Origin: Apostichopus japonicus
Lineage: Eukaryota > Echinodermata > Holothuroidea > Aspidochirotida > Stichopodidae
DNA length: 64,000 nt
Reading direction: 5' to 3'
Assembly: GCF_037975245.1 (NCBI RefSeq)
Contig: NC_092573.1
Span: 10,202,001-10,266,000, forward strand
The position numbers and the translations under genes are program-made. The notes under the pieces are model-generated. The model searched no databases, had not been told where the DNA came from, and worked only from the letters and a program-made list of their open reading frames with translations. Position 1 is the stretch's first letter. Each line of letters begins with the position of its first letter. Positions 11,372 to 23,871 of the stretch are shown here, one piece after another.

Positions 11372-13444
11372 CAGTGGCGTAGCTACGGGGGGGGCCTGGG
11401 GGGGCCGAGGCCCCCCATGAAATCGGCTGGCCCCCCACTGGGAATGGGGTAAAAAAAAAAACACTCATCAGTGCGATTCGCTAATATTTTTTGTTCAATA
11501 ATTTGGGAAATAGAGTTACACAATTTTCTCGTCTGCATCTGGCAGAATAAGAATAATACAATATCTGTAGTAATCATGAGAATGGTCACACAGCATGGCA
11601 TGGCAATGGTCGATGCGACGATTGCGACCATACACCACGAACCTTGTTGTGCTGCGTGATAGCGATATCTGCTGAAAATATGTTCAGTGCTTCCACCTAG
11701 CGCAACAATCTATCAAAAGATTGGCTCCGTTTGTTCTGAGCCGAGGTATCAGGTATTCATGGGCGGCGATCATGGGGGGGGGACGGGGGGGGACATGTCC
11801 CCCCAATATTTTAGGTGGGGGGATATAGTATCTTATATCCCCCCCCAATATTTGGTGGCATAGTTTTTTTTTAAGCATATGTTTTGTATTTTTTTATGAT
11901 ATCGATAGTAATTTCAAAATAGAAAATGCTTAGATGCAACTTACAAGGCCTGGGAAGTGCCATTTCCAGCGATCTGGGAGGCATTTTCGGCCAAAATTTT
12001 CTTTTGCGCTTCGCGCCAACTTATGGTGGCGCTACGCTTAGAAAGTCTGGGTACAAGCTTTGCCCCTCCCTTGGCAAATTCCTCGCAAAGCGCCTGTCTA
12101 ACCGTGTCACAATTTGTTACTATATATGACCGAAAGTAGTTTTTACTTTTTTTTCTCGAAATGAATAGCTAGACGGACCGCATCCGTAATGAAATTTGGT
12201 TTGCATCTTGTGTATGAGTGTAAGTACGTACAATCATACATAGGATCCACATCGATATGGGTTCACTGGGTTTCCATTTGGCCTGTTTCCTACAAGATTT
12301 CTAACCGCAGGTGCGTAGCCAAGGGAGGGGGGGGGAGTGAAGGGGTGGAGACCGCCCTCCCCCTCGAGCATATTTTTTTGGTATTTTCTATGATATCGAA
12401 GTTTTATAGTAGCCGTTATAAGAGGTTTTAATATTTGTACACCAATAATTTAACTGTCTGAAATTTCGAAAATCCCTTGACCAACATTCTTCATCATAGT
12501 ATACTTCCCTCTACACTCGTACAATTTTGACCGGTCTGTTAGTGGTTGAGGGGGGTTTTCTATATTGGTTGTCCGTAGATGAAATTTAGTGCAACATTAT
12601 GGGTATGTTTTGAAGTGAATTTATTATTCAAATTCTGAACAAATAATGGGCTTAAAACCTTGAAAAGTGGGGCTGACGGGTATTGTGGGGCGTTATGTAG
12701 AATTACCTACAAATGCAATGAGGTCGAACATGATGTGTTACTGGTGACAATCTTGACAAAAGGTTATGAATGAAAAAAAAAACTATTAGGAAAAACTTGG
12801 TTCTCAGGCAAAAGTGTACATCTGGTTGGTCATTTTCAAGCCCGAGAAGTGCCATTTCCGGTCATCTGGGGGGCTATCAAAACCAGAAATTTTCTTGTAC
12901 ACTGCGCGCCAACCAATGGTGGCGCTCCGCTTTGACAGTAATTCGCCTGCATCCAAGCAGATGTCCCCCCCCCAATATTTGAAACAGATCGCCGCCCCTG
13001 CAGGTATTCATATATTGCCTCGAGTCAAATGAATATATGTCATTGAATATTCCACAAAACAACTTTTTTATGGCCACGAAACTGTCGAAACAGGATTTTC
13101 CACTACTGGTAGAGATATAAAATATTGGGAATTCTGAAATTCCTGCAAATGATGCCAACTTCCCTCAAGTTAAAAGTCTGGTTGAGTTGGCAAGGCCAGT
13201 CAGCATGAAAGAGAAAAAACTTTTTTTGCATTTCTGTCACCAAAGTTGCACATCTTTTTGGTTGCTATTTTGCCTCACAGGTGCCATCTCCTGCGATCTG
13301 GGGGGTGCTGAAATCTCAAATTTTCTCTGTACGCTCCGCGCCAACCATGGTGGCGCTCCGCTTAGATAGTAACCTCCGGCCCCCCCACTAGAAAGAACAG
13401 CCCCCCATGGCCCCCCCACTCAAAAAATCCTAGCTACGCCACTG
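11372..13444. mobile_element. hAT-type element (outer), host of 11758-13000
   Basis: It begins CAGTGGCGTAGCTA and ends TAGCTACGCCACTG (14-bp perfect terminal inverted repeat), flanked by exact 8-bp duplications AGCTGAGT at 11364-11371 and 13445-13452. Poly-G follows the left end and poly-C precedes the right end. Of its 2073 bp, about 1250 bp is a nested second element, leaving about 820 bp of its own with no transposase. The right part (13266-13372) carries the GCGCCAACC-ATGG-TGGCGCTCCGC module. Confidence 0.92.
11758..13000. mobile_element. hAT-type element nested in 11372-13444
   Basis: The ends are CATGGGCGGCGATC and GATCGCCGCCCCTG (near-perfect inverted repeats), flanked by exact 8-bp duplications CAGGTATT at 11750-11757 and 13001-13008. 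It holds two diverged copies of the shared module (about 11945-12040 and 12838-12935). An internal CAGGTGCGTAGCCAAGGGAG at 12309-12328 looks like the left end of a third element whose right end is missing. No coding frame is evident. Confidence 0.87.
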
Positions 13445-13452
13445 AGCTGAGT

Positions 13453-14176
13453 TATAAATAAATCATGCCAGGTATAGAATTTATTCTCATTTCATTCCTA
13501 CACTTTTAGAACTTAGTTAAACTTGAATAACAACACCCTTTGATGGCTTTCAGCAACATCCTGGAGACGCGTTTGAAGCTGCGGAAAATTCCCCCACCCT
13601 TAAAATCATATCCACATCACTGATAAGCTAGTCTGAAAAGAATGTACACTTGTTTAACATTACAATCAATTGTTGAAGGGGTAACAAACATTTTAAATTG
13701 TCTCTCTTTAGAGAGATAATTTATTCTGAAGACTGACACATATTCCATGAAAGTTCAAAGTTCCCCCTATCACTGTAAAACTATTTGATGACAAATGATA
13801 TAACTTATATGTTCCCTGGTTACCAGCAGTATGTCATATGTGAATTCAACAAGGTAAATCATATTTTCTGGAACCACGAATAACGCAGGAGGATCCAACA
13901 AGTTCGCTTATCAAATGCAATTTCTAGTTGGTAGTGTACCAGACTACTTTTCAAAGTGGCCAAATACCCTTCAAGTACAAATATATATGATTGAACGGCT
14001 TGTACAGCTCTGCATCAAACAGGTTAGGCTGTCTCTCATGTTGAATAATCCTAAGTATCGTCAGAAGCAACACTGGGCTTGGGTTTTTCCTTGAAATCTC
14101 TTCCTGGAAGAATTCAAGAAGCAATCAGAGACCAATACTTGAATTTACAACTTGATATTAGATGAAGAACCCAACA
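13453..14176. other. 3' flank and probable 3' UTR of PRCC
   Basis: This follows the stop codon of the minus-strand PRCC gene. Minus-strand AATAAA hexamers (seen as TTTATT on the plus strand) occur at 13720-13725 and 13480-13485, and either could end the transcript. No other exon or repeat is recognised. Confidence 0.4.
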
Positions 14177-17100
14177 TCAGAATCCATACTTGGCCTGTGT
14201 TTGTTTTCTAGTCATTCTGTTCTGTGCCCAGGAGTTCTTCAACTCAAGTTCTCTTTCTCTGGCCTGTTTGTAAAGGAAAACAAATATGAAGAGATGATTA
14301 AAAATGTTAAATAGTTATGATCTAAAGTATTCACCGACTTCTCATATGACCAGAATTATTTACTGTTAATAAGCATAATGAAACTATGGAAAGAGCAAAG
14401 ACAGTTTATTGCTAGGACAGGATTCAACCCAGTGAGTTCTGGAATTACAAGTCCTGAGCTATCCAACCCGTCATTGGTGGAGATCCTTATCTAGTCATTT
14501 CTGTGCTGGTGGCCCCAGTCAGCTAGAAGCTACAGTACATTGTATATTGTGTGTAACCAGGGATCACTGGTCATCTCTGTGCTGGTGGCACCAGTCAGCT
14601 AGAAGCCACAGTACATTGCATATTGTGTGTAACCAGGGATCACTAGTCATCTCTTTGCTGGTGGCACCAGTCAGCTAGAAGCCACAATATATTGCATATT
14701 GAGTGTAACCAGGGATCACTAGTCATCTCTTTGCTGGTGGCACCAGTCAGCTGGAAGCTACAGTACATTGTATATTGTGTGTAACCAGGGATCACTAGTC
14801 ATGTCTCTGCTGGTGGCACCAGTCAGTTAGAAGCCACAGTACATTGTATATTGTGTGTAACCAGGGATCACTAGTCATCTCTTTGCTGGTGGCACCAGTC
14901 AGCTAGAAGCCACAATATATTGCATATTGAGTGTAACCAGGGATCACTAGTCATCTCTTTGCTGGTGGCACCAGTCAGCTGGAAGCTACAGTACATTGTA
15001 TATTGTGTGTAACCAGGGATCACTAGTCATGTCTCTGCTGGTGGCACCAGTCAGCTAGAAGCCACAGTACATTGTATATTGTGTGTAACCAGGGATCAAT
15101 AGTCATCTCTTTGCTGGTGGCACCAGTCAGCTGGAAGCTACAGTACATTGCATAGTGTGTGTAACCAGGGATTACCTCCCAGTTGATACAACCCATTGTT
15201 TATAATTTCCCAATCAGTTTTCCATCGTTTATATAATTATAGATGTTAAAAGTAGTTACTTTTGTAATATCTTATCATGTATTACTATATAAGAACCAAG
15301 GCTGTATCATTAACATTACCTATCACATTACCTATCACATTTACCTATCACATTATCTGTCACATTTACCTATCACATTTACCTATCACATTACCTGTCA
15401 CATTTACCTATCACATTACCTATCATATTACCTATCATATTACCTATCACATTATCTATGACATCTACCTATCACATCTACCTATCACATTTACTATCAC
15501 ATTACCTATCACATTTACCTATCACATCAGAGATTAAATTAACTGTTTTGATAGTGATACACACACTCACAATAACAACTAGTATGTAACATATAGAGCA
15601 TAACACATTGTCATAATTGTGTGCAACTGATTAAAAATCTTCCTCATAAAATGATATAAGAAACAAAATCATTCCCTCATTACGATAGAACCAAATAATC
15701 TTGTAAACAGGTTTCTGACACTTGTCCTGATATACTGTTCTAAAGCTAAACTTCATTTTGTCATGTTCTTCCCCATATTTGGTCACAACCATTTACAGCA
15801 ATTTATTGCATTCAAACCAACGTTTTTGATGCAAAATGTTTGGAGTTGTCCAGGACAGAAAAGTTTTAACTACAAATTCATAAGATATTTGTATTTCAAC
15901 CTGAAACTAATGCATACTTTTTTTAATTAATTTAAAACTAAGTTACATAATCAAATGATTTTCCTTATTGCTTGAAGTAGTCTCTTTCATTACCTGTCTC
16001 GCTAGGTATGTAATCTGGTGTTTTCTCTTCTGCTGGTGAGTAGGGAGTTGTTCCTTTCTCTGGAAAGCAAGAAGAAACAAAACAGTGAAACCATCATAAT
16101 CAGAAACCACCGTCAACATAGACAAGTTCATTGCCATCCAGGTGTCTCAAATTTTGTTACTTTTTTTAACTGCCTACAAAATATCAATATCAAAATTAAT
16201 TATTTTGCCTACAGTCATCGATTAAAGAACAGACATGACCATTGTTGTATTAATTACAAACATGAACTACCTTGAAGCTTTGCATATATTATAAATTATG
16301 ATTATGATTATTATTATGTAATAACAGACATGTGCCTTGCTGATATGCATCATTACATAATACTTATATATATATTAACCATGTTGCCTTGTAGCTTAAA
16401 CAGTATGTTAATACTGACCAATTCTTCCCTAGCTTCCTTTTCTTCTGTCATTGATTTCAACATCCAATCCTCTGCATTGACTGTGCCCATATGTTCGTCA
16501 GCATTCACATCGATAATGTTCAAGGTTGAAGGGTCAATAATTCCTTTACCAACCATCCTTTGAAACTGAAGACAAATAACATCCAACAACAAAATTTGTA
16601 AAATGATATAAGACAAAGTAACAGATTGAAATGGGGAGAGAGGCCCCCCAAAAGATGTCTATGCTGGGACCCTGAAAAGTGCCCAGTTTTCACTTAAAAA
16701 GCTCAATATATGTTATGAATAATGTAGTACAGTGTCATCATACACCACTATACTATGGAACCACAGGCAGTCATAACAAATACTGTACCATCCTTTCAGC
16801 AATTGTTGGCATATATACGAAAATAATTTACTATACAGTCTTACCACCAGATGTAAAAAGCAATTTCCAACTGTTTCTCTATGCTGTATAGCATTTTACT
16901 CTATAAAGCATTTCATTTGACAAATCATTGATCAGGTGGTGAATTAGTTGAAATAATCAACTGGAGTGTTATTCATTAAGAAAAATTTAGCTAGACAAAG
17001 TTGTTTTTGTGTTGTAGGCCTACAGATAAGTGTTGCCAGTTGTCTTGAAAAGTCACAGATTTCTCAAGGTACCAGGCACTGTGTCAAAAGTAGGAAGCTG

Positions 17101-20100
17101 AAGGGGTTGTAGCATCACTGCAGCCAGGCCTGTGAAGAACCTAATATTTTACGCTCTGCTGTTTCAAAATGATAGGCGCTGCTAGTCAGCAGAGATAATT
17201 TCTCTTCTTATATATTGATTCAGCCTTTGCATAACCATATAAGCACAATCAGCTGCTTTTACATAGGGGAGGATATAACTCAACTTACAGCTTTATCATG
17301 AATCAGGGAAGAATCTTGCGTGTTGCCATGGTAACTAGTTGCAGGGTCGCTAGAAGCAGGGTAGTGATAATTGTCTGCACCTTGCTGGTGGTAATAGTCC
17401 TGCTGATCATAGCTGTTAGTTGATCCGTACTCAACTGGCTGTGCACTGTGTGCTGGATGGCTGCTCGACGAAGCTCCTGAGGACGGTAGCATTTGATAGC
17501 CGTAAGGAGTCTTCTTGCTGGTAAAATCCAGAGGCTCTTCATTCAATTCTGGCTTAATGGAAGTCACTAGTTTATTTGGCTTCTTTTGTGGAGCTGTCTC
17601 GCCATCTCGTGATGTCTCAAATGAAGCAGACACTAATTTGGAAGACTGTCTTGATTGATTCTGATGAACTTGTCCTCGTTCTTCGATGAATTTATTTGCT
17701 TTCATTTCACTGATATTAATACCAGATCTTGGTTTTGTTCTCTCCAAGTTTGATGACACCGATAAACCTTCCCTCACATCGCTCTTCAAAGTCGTAGATA
17801 TTCCCTGGTTATGAGGAGTCTTTTTATCTGATTCATTTTGTAGATGACTGGATCCAATATTTGATGATTGCCTGTTTTTGGTGGTAGGGAGAAAACTTGA
17901 TGAAGTTTGTGCCTTTTCTGCAGAGCTTTCCAAAGAAAAGAAATTATCACCTTCCACTTCTTCCAAAAGTTCCTCATTCGCTGAATTTAACGTAGAAATC
18001 TTTGGTTGTAACTTGGGTGATGGTTTCGTCACTTTCTTCGTTAAGGTATGCGGGATGAGTATACGATTGGTTTGTTTCACGGTAGCATGTTTGGGTTGCG
18101 GCAGCATTGCAAACAGACTTGAAATTTTCTGGAACATGAGATGAGAATGAAGATGTGGAAATAATAAATTTAAAGGATCAATCTGGCAGATGTTGACAGA
18201 GTGTTCCCTGGAATTACTTCTCTAGCATCACACAGCAAAATATATCAAAATGATCATAGCAGTTTTTTTGCACACAGAACCTTATTTTTTTCAGCAGGCC
18301 TATTTTTACGACAAATAAACAAAAATACATATGGCACACTTAATGCGCAAAAGCCATGCACTTCACTATTTCTTGTATTAAGGCTAAATGACTAGCATCC
18401 AAAACAATACAAATAGGTAAGCACAACAACAAATTACTCTTTGTTAACAGTAAAACAACAAATACATACTGAATGACATTGAAAGGAGAAGAGTGAATTG
18501 CAATTTTACCTAGTTGGTGGCAACAATTTATCATTCATTTATACCATGGGCTTGGCTAGACTTCCTTTTTTTAGGTGTAGAAGAGGGTCAATGCTTTTCT
18601 AGGGCAAAGGCAGAACCTATTTTCTCAAAAAATTGTCTTCTCACAATTATTGGGTAGGGGGCAAAAAAATATTTATGGGGGCACTTGGTCAACTTCTTGA
18701 AGAAAACTAGAAAAGAGCAAAGAATATTTTTGGCTACAATGGCATTAGAACCAGTGACTTCATAGTTATTCTTAGTCAGTTAATTTGGTCAACTTAACAA
18801 CATTATTTTACATTGAATCAGCTCAATTAGCACCTACACAATATATTTAATCATTCAGATACTGTACTGTAGTTCCTGATTCCCTACTTGGGTACTCTAT
18901 TGTGCAAATGAAGTGAAAACAATCCTGTTTCCTTGTTGTTATTTAGTATTTAAAAAACAATGAATATTATTAGCAAATGCTTAGAGTTGGATTGAGGAGT
19001 CAACAGCATCACTAATGTGACCTAAACAGAGCACTCCTGAAATTTATCATCTTTTTAAAGATACCTACATATCTTCACAGATGGGATTGGTGTAGAGATG
19101 CTGTATTGCCACTATTCCATACTCCAATTTTCAGGTTTGTTGAAATATGACAGATCACCTTCACTAAAGTCATCTATTAAACTTAGCACTGTTTTCTCTC
19201 AAAAAAATTCCAGAGGAAAATTGTTAGAGGGCATGATCCAGGAATCATGATATTGCCTTCATTAAAGAAGGGCTCCAATTCATCTTGACCCATTAGAATT
19301 CAACTTATTGATAAAATCCTTGATGATATATATATATATGACAAATTTAGTGATTCTTCCTGTCACATCTGTAAGTTTCCTTCTCTTACTTTGGAAAATA
19401 AGCCTTCATGCAATTTCAAAGTTTCCAAATTTCCTCGATGATCTTATAACTTACCTTCCCAGACTTTTTCCTTTTATGTTGTGGCTCCTCAATCTCATCA
19501 TCATCGGAATCAGGCTGATAAAGAAAAGAAGAAAAAGCCTTAAAACACTAATCAACAGTAAGGCTGCTTAAAATTGTAAAGTAGTGCTTACCGAACTAAG
19601 GTGGGGATGGGGTGGATGGTGGTGAGTTGGAGGAGGAAAGGGGTGGGAGGAGTAGTGTTCATTGGAACATAGCTAAGGATGAATTATCCTTTCCGAGTTC
19701 CTGACATTTTAAACTAACCAAGCCAGAATACTGAAGTTCATGTTCCCAATGCTTGTCATAAAAAATGCAATGGAAAGTTTTGGTTCATAATTCTTTAATG
19801 TAACTGATTCAATTTACCTCTCACTATAGAACTCATTTACCCTGTATGATTGTACAATATAGGAATCAATCATCAGTGAACTGTATACTTAGCAGCACTA
19901 TGGCTATTCAAACCACAACAAACATGATAATGGTATTACATAGTTTTGTGGTCCATGAAATATATATGGATGAAAGAACTTCAGAACCTAAAGCTTCTTG
20001 CTACATATGAACACAATGACTTGCATGCTATGGAGTTTTAACTGAAGAGAAATGCAAAAGATGTGCAAACAGTTCTCACTAACATGATTTGGGAGGCATT

Positions 20101-21574
20101 ACATATATATTCATACCTCTGGTAATGCTGGTGCTGGTATTTTAATGGCGCTTCCTTTCCTTTTTGGTGGTGGTAGTGCAAGTTTGGATTTACTGACATA
20201 ATACTCTCCATCTTCCTCTGTTAAAATTAATTCAAGACAATATCATTTGCTAATGAAGTAAATAGCTCAATTACAGAATACAGTGCAACCTAATTGCAAT
20301 GTGTACAAATATAAAGGTAGTACTGTGCACCACAGGATAGATCCAAAATTAACCCATGGCCTACTTAGATTTGCATACAATAATGTGTTATAACCAACCA
20401 ATATCATGTAACAAAGTAAGTAGGTGTATATATTTAGAGTAGGTGTATCTATTTCGAGTAGGCCTAGATATTAACTGTAGGATGGTAAGTTACATTAATT
20501 TTGAAGAGCTATGTGAAGAAATATTCTTTTCAAGGTCCAAGGTAATGGTGATCTCTTTTGATTTGCACACCTTGGCTTGGATTTATTATTCAAGTATGTG
20601 ATTTCACGGATCTCTTGATCAGAATTGGATTTACACTTAACATTTTGCGTCAAAATAGTCGAGGCGAGAAAAACTTCCCTAACTTTGCTCATACATTAAA
20701 TTTAGGGAGCATTTGCAGAATAGCCCACAACTCTCACACAGAGGGCTTTTTGAGAACAAAAATAAATTGTTTACTTTATGGTCTTCTGGTCATAATCTAT
20801 GACTTGAGACTCAAAAAGTTGCAGTGTATTTTGCAACTAAGCAAAAGTTAGACATTAAATATAATTCTGGTAAATGAATGAAATCATTTATAAAGGTGAT
20901 GTTTCCTTCCCTTCACTGTATAAATATCAGCTTTTTTCATTGATGCTGATTGGATTAAACCAGCATTTGAAGAGAAGAAGTAGTTACAATGTGTCATATT
21001 CAAACATGGTGGTTGCAGTGTAAACAGTACACCTCCATATTTTGTATTTACCACACTAGGCCCGACTTAACACATTAAAAAGTCTATGAAAATTAGAATA
21101 TAGGTCTTAAACTATATGTCATGCATGTTACTGAATAAATTCTTTCTAACAGTCTTGACTAACTAGGCCTCAGGCTATTAATCAGTTCAAGTCCAACTGC
21201 CATGAATGTATGTTTCGCAGAAGTAGTCCCTACAATTTACGTGTTGTAATATCATTATCAGTTAAAATAAAATGTTCATATCAAAGACAAAACAGATAAA
21301 CAACCATATCGAAAGGGGGAAACTTAAAAGGCTGACCTTGGGATATCGACCTGGGTGTTGTAGGTAACACAATCGACTCGGTTTCTTTGGAATCGGTGCC
21401 AGCTCCCAAATATTGGTTTTTCAGTTTATGATGACGGTCCTTTGTAGCTGCGTTGGGATTGACTCCAACAGTAGGCTTGGTTGAAACTATACTTGCTTGC
21501 AATTTATTCTCAGATGGTTCTTCGTCATCACTCTCCTCACTACTGCTGTCATAACTCACCAAACCTAAAGACAT
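14177..21574 (-). CDS. PRCC: PRCC orthologue (proline-rich nuclear protein, splicing/mitotic checkpoint associated), seven exons, 512 residues
   Basis: Exons in coding order: 21574-21337, 20217-20117, 19514-19455, 18128-17289, 16565-16419, 16059-15994, 14263-14177. The phases (1, then 0 throughout) are consistent. The N-terminus MSLGLVSYDSSSEESDDEE matches the acidic PRCC start. Residues 80-113 hold ALPPPKRKGSAIKIPAPALP, equivalent to the KKRK region. Residues 114-133 are acidic then basic (PQHKRKKSGK, a likely nuclear signal). Exon 4 starts at residue 134 and carries LFAMLPQPKHATVKQTNRIL, the conserved LLPQPK block. The C-terminus has the PRCC signature: AEDWMLKSMTEEKE, KRKHQITYLARQ and RMTRKQTQAKYGF-stop. 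Human PRCC is nuclear, binds pre-mRNA splicing factors and MAD2B, and is fused to TFE3 in papillary renal carcinoma; the same cellular role here is inferred. The start ATG has A at -3. The middle is serine-rich and low-complexity, and diverges strongly from vertebrates. Confidence 0.95.
14412..14478 (-). repeat. tRNA-derived head of a SINE in PRCC intron 6
   Basis: Read on the minus strand this stretch resembles a tRNA. GGATAGCTCAGGAC fits a polymerase III A box, and GGGTTGAATCCTG about 35 bases later fits a B box (GGTTCGANTCC). It joins directly to the 76-bp tandem array on its right, so the two belong to one SINE whose body has been expanded. A diverged relative of head plus a single body unit is at 44925-45115. 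Confidence 0.65.
14495..15175. repeat. Nine-unit 76-bp tandem array (SINE body expansion)
   Basis: CCAGTCAG (or CCAGTCAGCT) recurs at 14515, 14591, 14667, 14743, 14819, 14895, 14971, 15047 and 15123, exactly 76 bases apart. Each unit also carries AAGC.ACAGTACATTG, GTGTAACCAGGGATCA and GCTGGTGGCA. Variant units repeat with a 228-bp period (three units): ATATTGCATATTGAGTGTAA occurs at about 14688 and 14916. This shows that a trimer was duplicated as a block. It lies in PRCC intron 6. Confidence 0.95.
15310..15533. repeat. About 12-bp minisatellite (ACCTATCACATT)n
   Basis: Around eighteen imperfect copies of ACCTATCACATT, some 11 or 13 bases long, with variants ACCTGTCACATT, ACCTATCATATT and ACATCTACCTATC. 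It lies in PRCC intron 6. Open frames across it encode only repetitive Thr-Tyr-His or Leu-Ser-His peptides and are not genes. Confidence 0.95.
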
Positions 21575-22060
21575 TTTATTTTATGGTTACTTGAGACTAT
21601 TGAAATTAGGATAGGCTGATGTAAGCTGCATTAACCTAACTCAGATTCGACATTCAATTTCCATTGGCTTCAACAACACTGCAGTCTATGTATAGGCCGG
21701 CTACGTACTGTACGTTCAGTTTGCATGAATTACTTTAGGAGAGGCGCTTGACGGCTGAGTGGTAGGGAAGTTCCCTTGCAAATGATTATAGCAATATTCA
21801 TGGCATCGAAATTTCCTTGCTTTATATCGGATAAATGAATGAGACAATCGCTTATAGGGTACATTATAACGGTCAACAATGAAAATGGTAACATGGAGAC
21901 AATTCAATTGATACACGATATTTGACAGAACAAATCATTCTCAATCGATCTGGAACTTTGAATTATAATCTGAATTAACTAATCATATGCATCGTATCTA
22001 GAATCGTATCTATCGTTTTGCTTATGCATCCACTAGAAATTGTTGGGGAGCGACATCATA
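21575..22060. other. PRCC: PRCC 5' flank and probable promoter region
   Basis: This is immediately upstream of the PRCC start codon on the minus strand. I see no TATA box at a usual distance. No upstream coding exon is needed because the reading begins at the conserved N-terminus, so this stretch probably holds the 5' untranslated region and promoter. Confidence 0.35.
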
Positions 22061-23049
22061 CTTTTGCACCTAGTGTCCTAGTTTTAACAGTATGAGGGTG
22101 CACTTACCCCCCCCCCCGCCTCATAGGATCGCGTAAGGGGATAGCCAGACCTTATTGTAGGGGCCAATGCATTTCCAGGGGGTAGGTATTACCAGTCTTC
22201 TAAGGGGAAAAATATCTGTCATTTGTTTGTGGGGGATTACAGATATTTAGGGACCCCTCCTTAATAAAATTCTTGATTTGCCTCTGGCACTCTTGTATAG
22301 GTACAGGCCTCTACCTAAGTCAGTCGGAGGAAATTTTGAATTTGGGCCCAACCGTTGAAATAGTGGGTGGGGGTTAAAGCCCTGTCCCAGGGGCCAATTT
22401 GGTGATCCTGGGAAATATGGGTTATTCAAAAAATGAATCCAGTGACATAATTGATCAGGGCCTTAGACTGCGGTGTGTGTGTGGGGGGGGGGTACGCTTG
22501 TTTTGGTTTCACGACTTTTGTTCAAATAACAATAAGCGTAGAGGACTCCTAAAGATTTAACCTGCGTGAACAGTTTAGTCGTGAAATCTAAAACCATACG
22601 TTCATTAATATATTGATTACGTCTGGATGTTTCAAGTAGACCTTTCAGTTCACTTTTAGCCTCTACATTAGTGGTACTGTGACTATACGTATATACATAT
22701 GCCTTTTTAACATACTGACCGTACTACAGCCCCCCCCCCCCCTCAGTCCCCTACACAGCCCACCCACCCAGCTCATCCCTCCCATCCGGTGGTACCCACT
22801 CTGGCATGTGAAATAATAATACCCCAAACCTAAAAATTAATTTAATTACACCTAGATTCCCGATATGGCTTCCCCTCGACATATGTAGGCTACAGCTACC
22901 ATCAGAATGCACGAGCCTGCTTTCTTATCTTCAATTACCTGTGTAAAACAATGAATAAAGCAGAGGTTATATAGTAACGTAAAATCCTATTTTCCCTACA
23001 AAATGACTTTACAGATTTAAGTGTAAACTTCTAAACAGTGAGATCTCAA

Positions 23050-23215
23050 AATAATGTTTAGAAGCAACTTACGAGGCCCTGGGAAGTTCCATTTCCGGCA
23101 ACCTGGGAGGCATTTCCACCCTTGCAACCGATGGTGACACTCCGCTTAGATAGTGTCGTGACGATCCCTTTTGGAAATTGGCCCACCCACTAAAAATTTC
23201 TTTCAAAAGGCCCCT
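23050..23215 (+). repeat. Decayed copy of the shared hAT internal module
   Basis: GGCCCTGGGAAGTTCCATTT, then GGCAACCTGGGAGGCATTT and GATGGTGACACTCCGCTTAG align with the module at 11925-12045 (GGCCTGGGAAGTGCCATTTC, GATCTGGGAGGCATTTTCGG, GGTGGCGCTACGCTTAG). Here the GCGCCAACC half of the small palindrome is lost. Confidence 0.7.
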
Positions 23216-23695
23216 GTATTTACGAACACCAAAACATCGTTATGTAACATGTGAATGATAGCCGTACATCGATATTCCTTAATCGCCCCCTAGATATTTT
23301 ACCAGGTTACGGCCCTGCAATGTCTCAAGAGCCCCGACTAGGGCTCGAAGGTACTTTATTCTCATGATTCCATCATTTAATGGAAAACGATAACCATGTC
23401 TGATAAAACTTGAATTACTCTTCCGAACTTCATAGACCAGTAACATCCTGCTAAGTGAGGAGGGAGAATATTAATCAATGGAATATGGCTGATTTATTAC
23501 ATAAGATAGGTTTAGTATTTTACACTATACAAACGAGAAGCTAGAAGACTGCAAACGTGAGGCTTAGTTCCTTCTAATGATTTTTCACAAACTTTATGCA
23601 AATTAAAATTAGCCAATCGATACGTAATATCGGTAACCTTCTCCACCCACCTCTCTCTCTATACATATGACCCCCCACTAGGCCTGACGATAAGG

Positions 23696-23871
23696 GGATC
23701 AAGGGGCTACAGCGCCGGGCCCACGGGTCAATAGTGGTCCGGCAAACTTGGAAAAAGGAAAAGGATAGGAAAATTGCGTTCTCAATTAATGATATACTTG
23801 CAACGAAACAAGACGAGTTACAAAGGTGACCTGCTGACGTAATTGTCCCAGGGGCCCGACCAGCTTCTCGG
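23696..23871. repeat. Short inverted-end repeat remnant
   Basis: The left side GCCGGGCCCACGGGTCAATA and right side ATTGTCCCAGGGGCCCGACC are roughly inverted copies. Similar left and right words occur at about 9650-9800. It is probably a small non-autonomous DNA element; no target duplication could be confirmed. Confidence 0.4.

Noticed and set aside
14412-14478. Possible functional tRNA gene on the minus strand
   Set aside because: A and B boxes are recognisable but the acceptor and anticodon stems do not pair well, and it continues into a SINE body.
14495-15175. Possible CRISPR-like array of 76-bp units
   Set aside because: The units are contiguous with no unique spacers, in an animal intron; it is a minisatellite.
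15243-15537. Frames rich in Thr-Tyr-His and Leu-Ser-His
   Set aside because: They are read-through of the 12-bp minisatellite in a PRCC intron.
22449-23315. Possible hAT element between CAGGGCCTTAGAC and GGTTACGGCCCTG
   Set aside because: The putative ends match only over a few bases and the flanking 8-mers do not agree.
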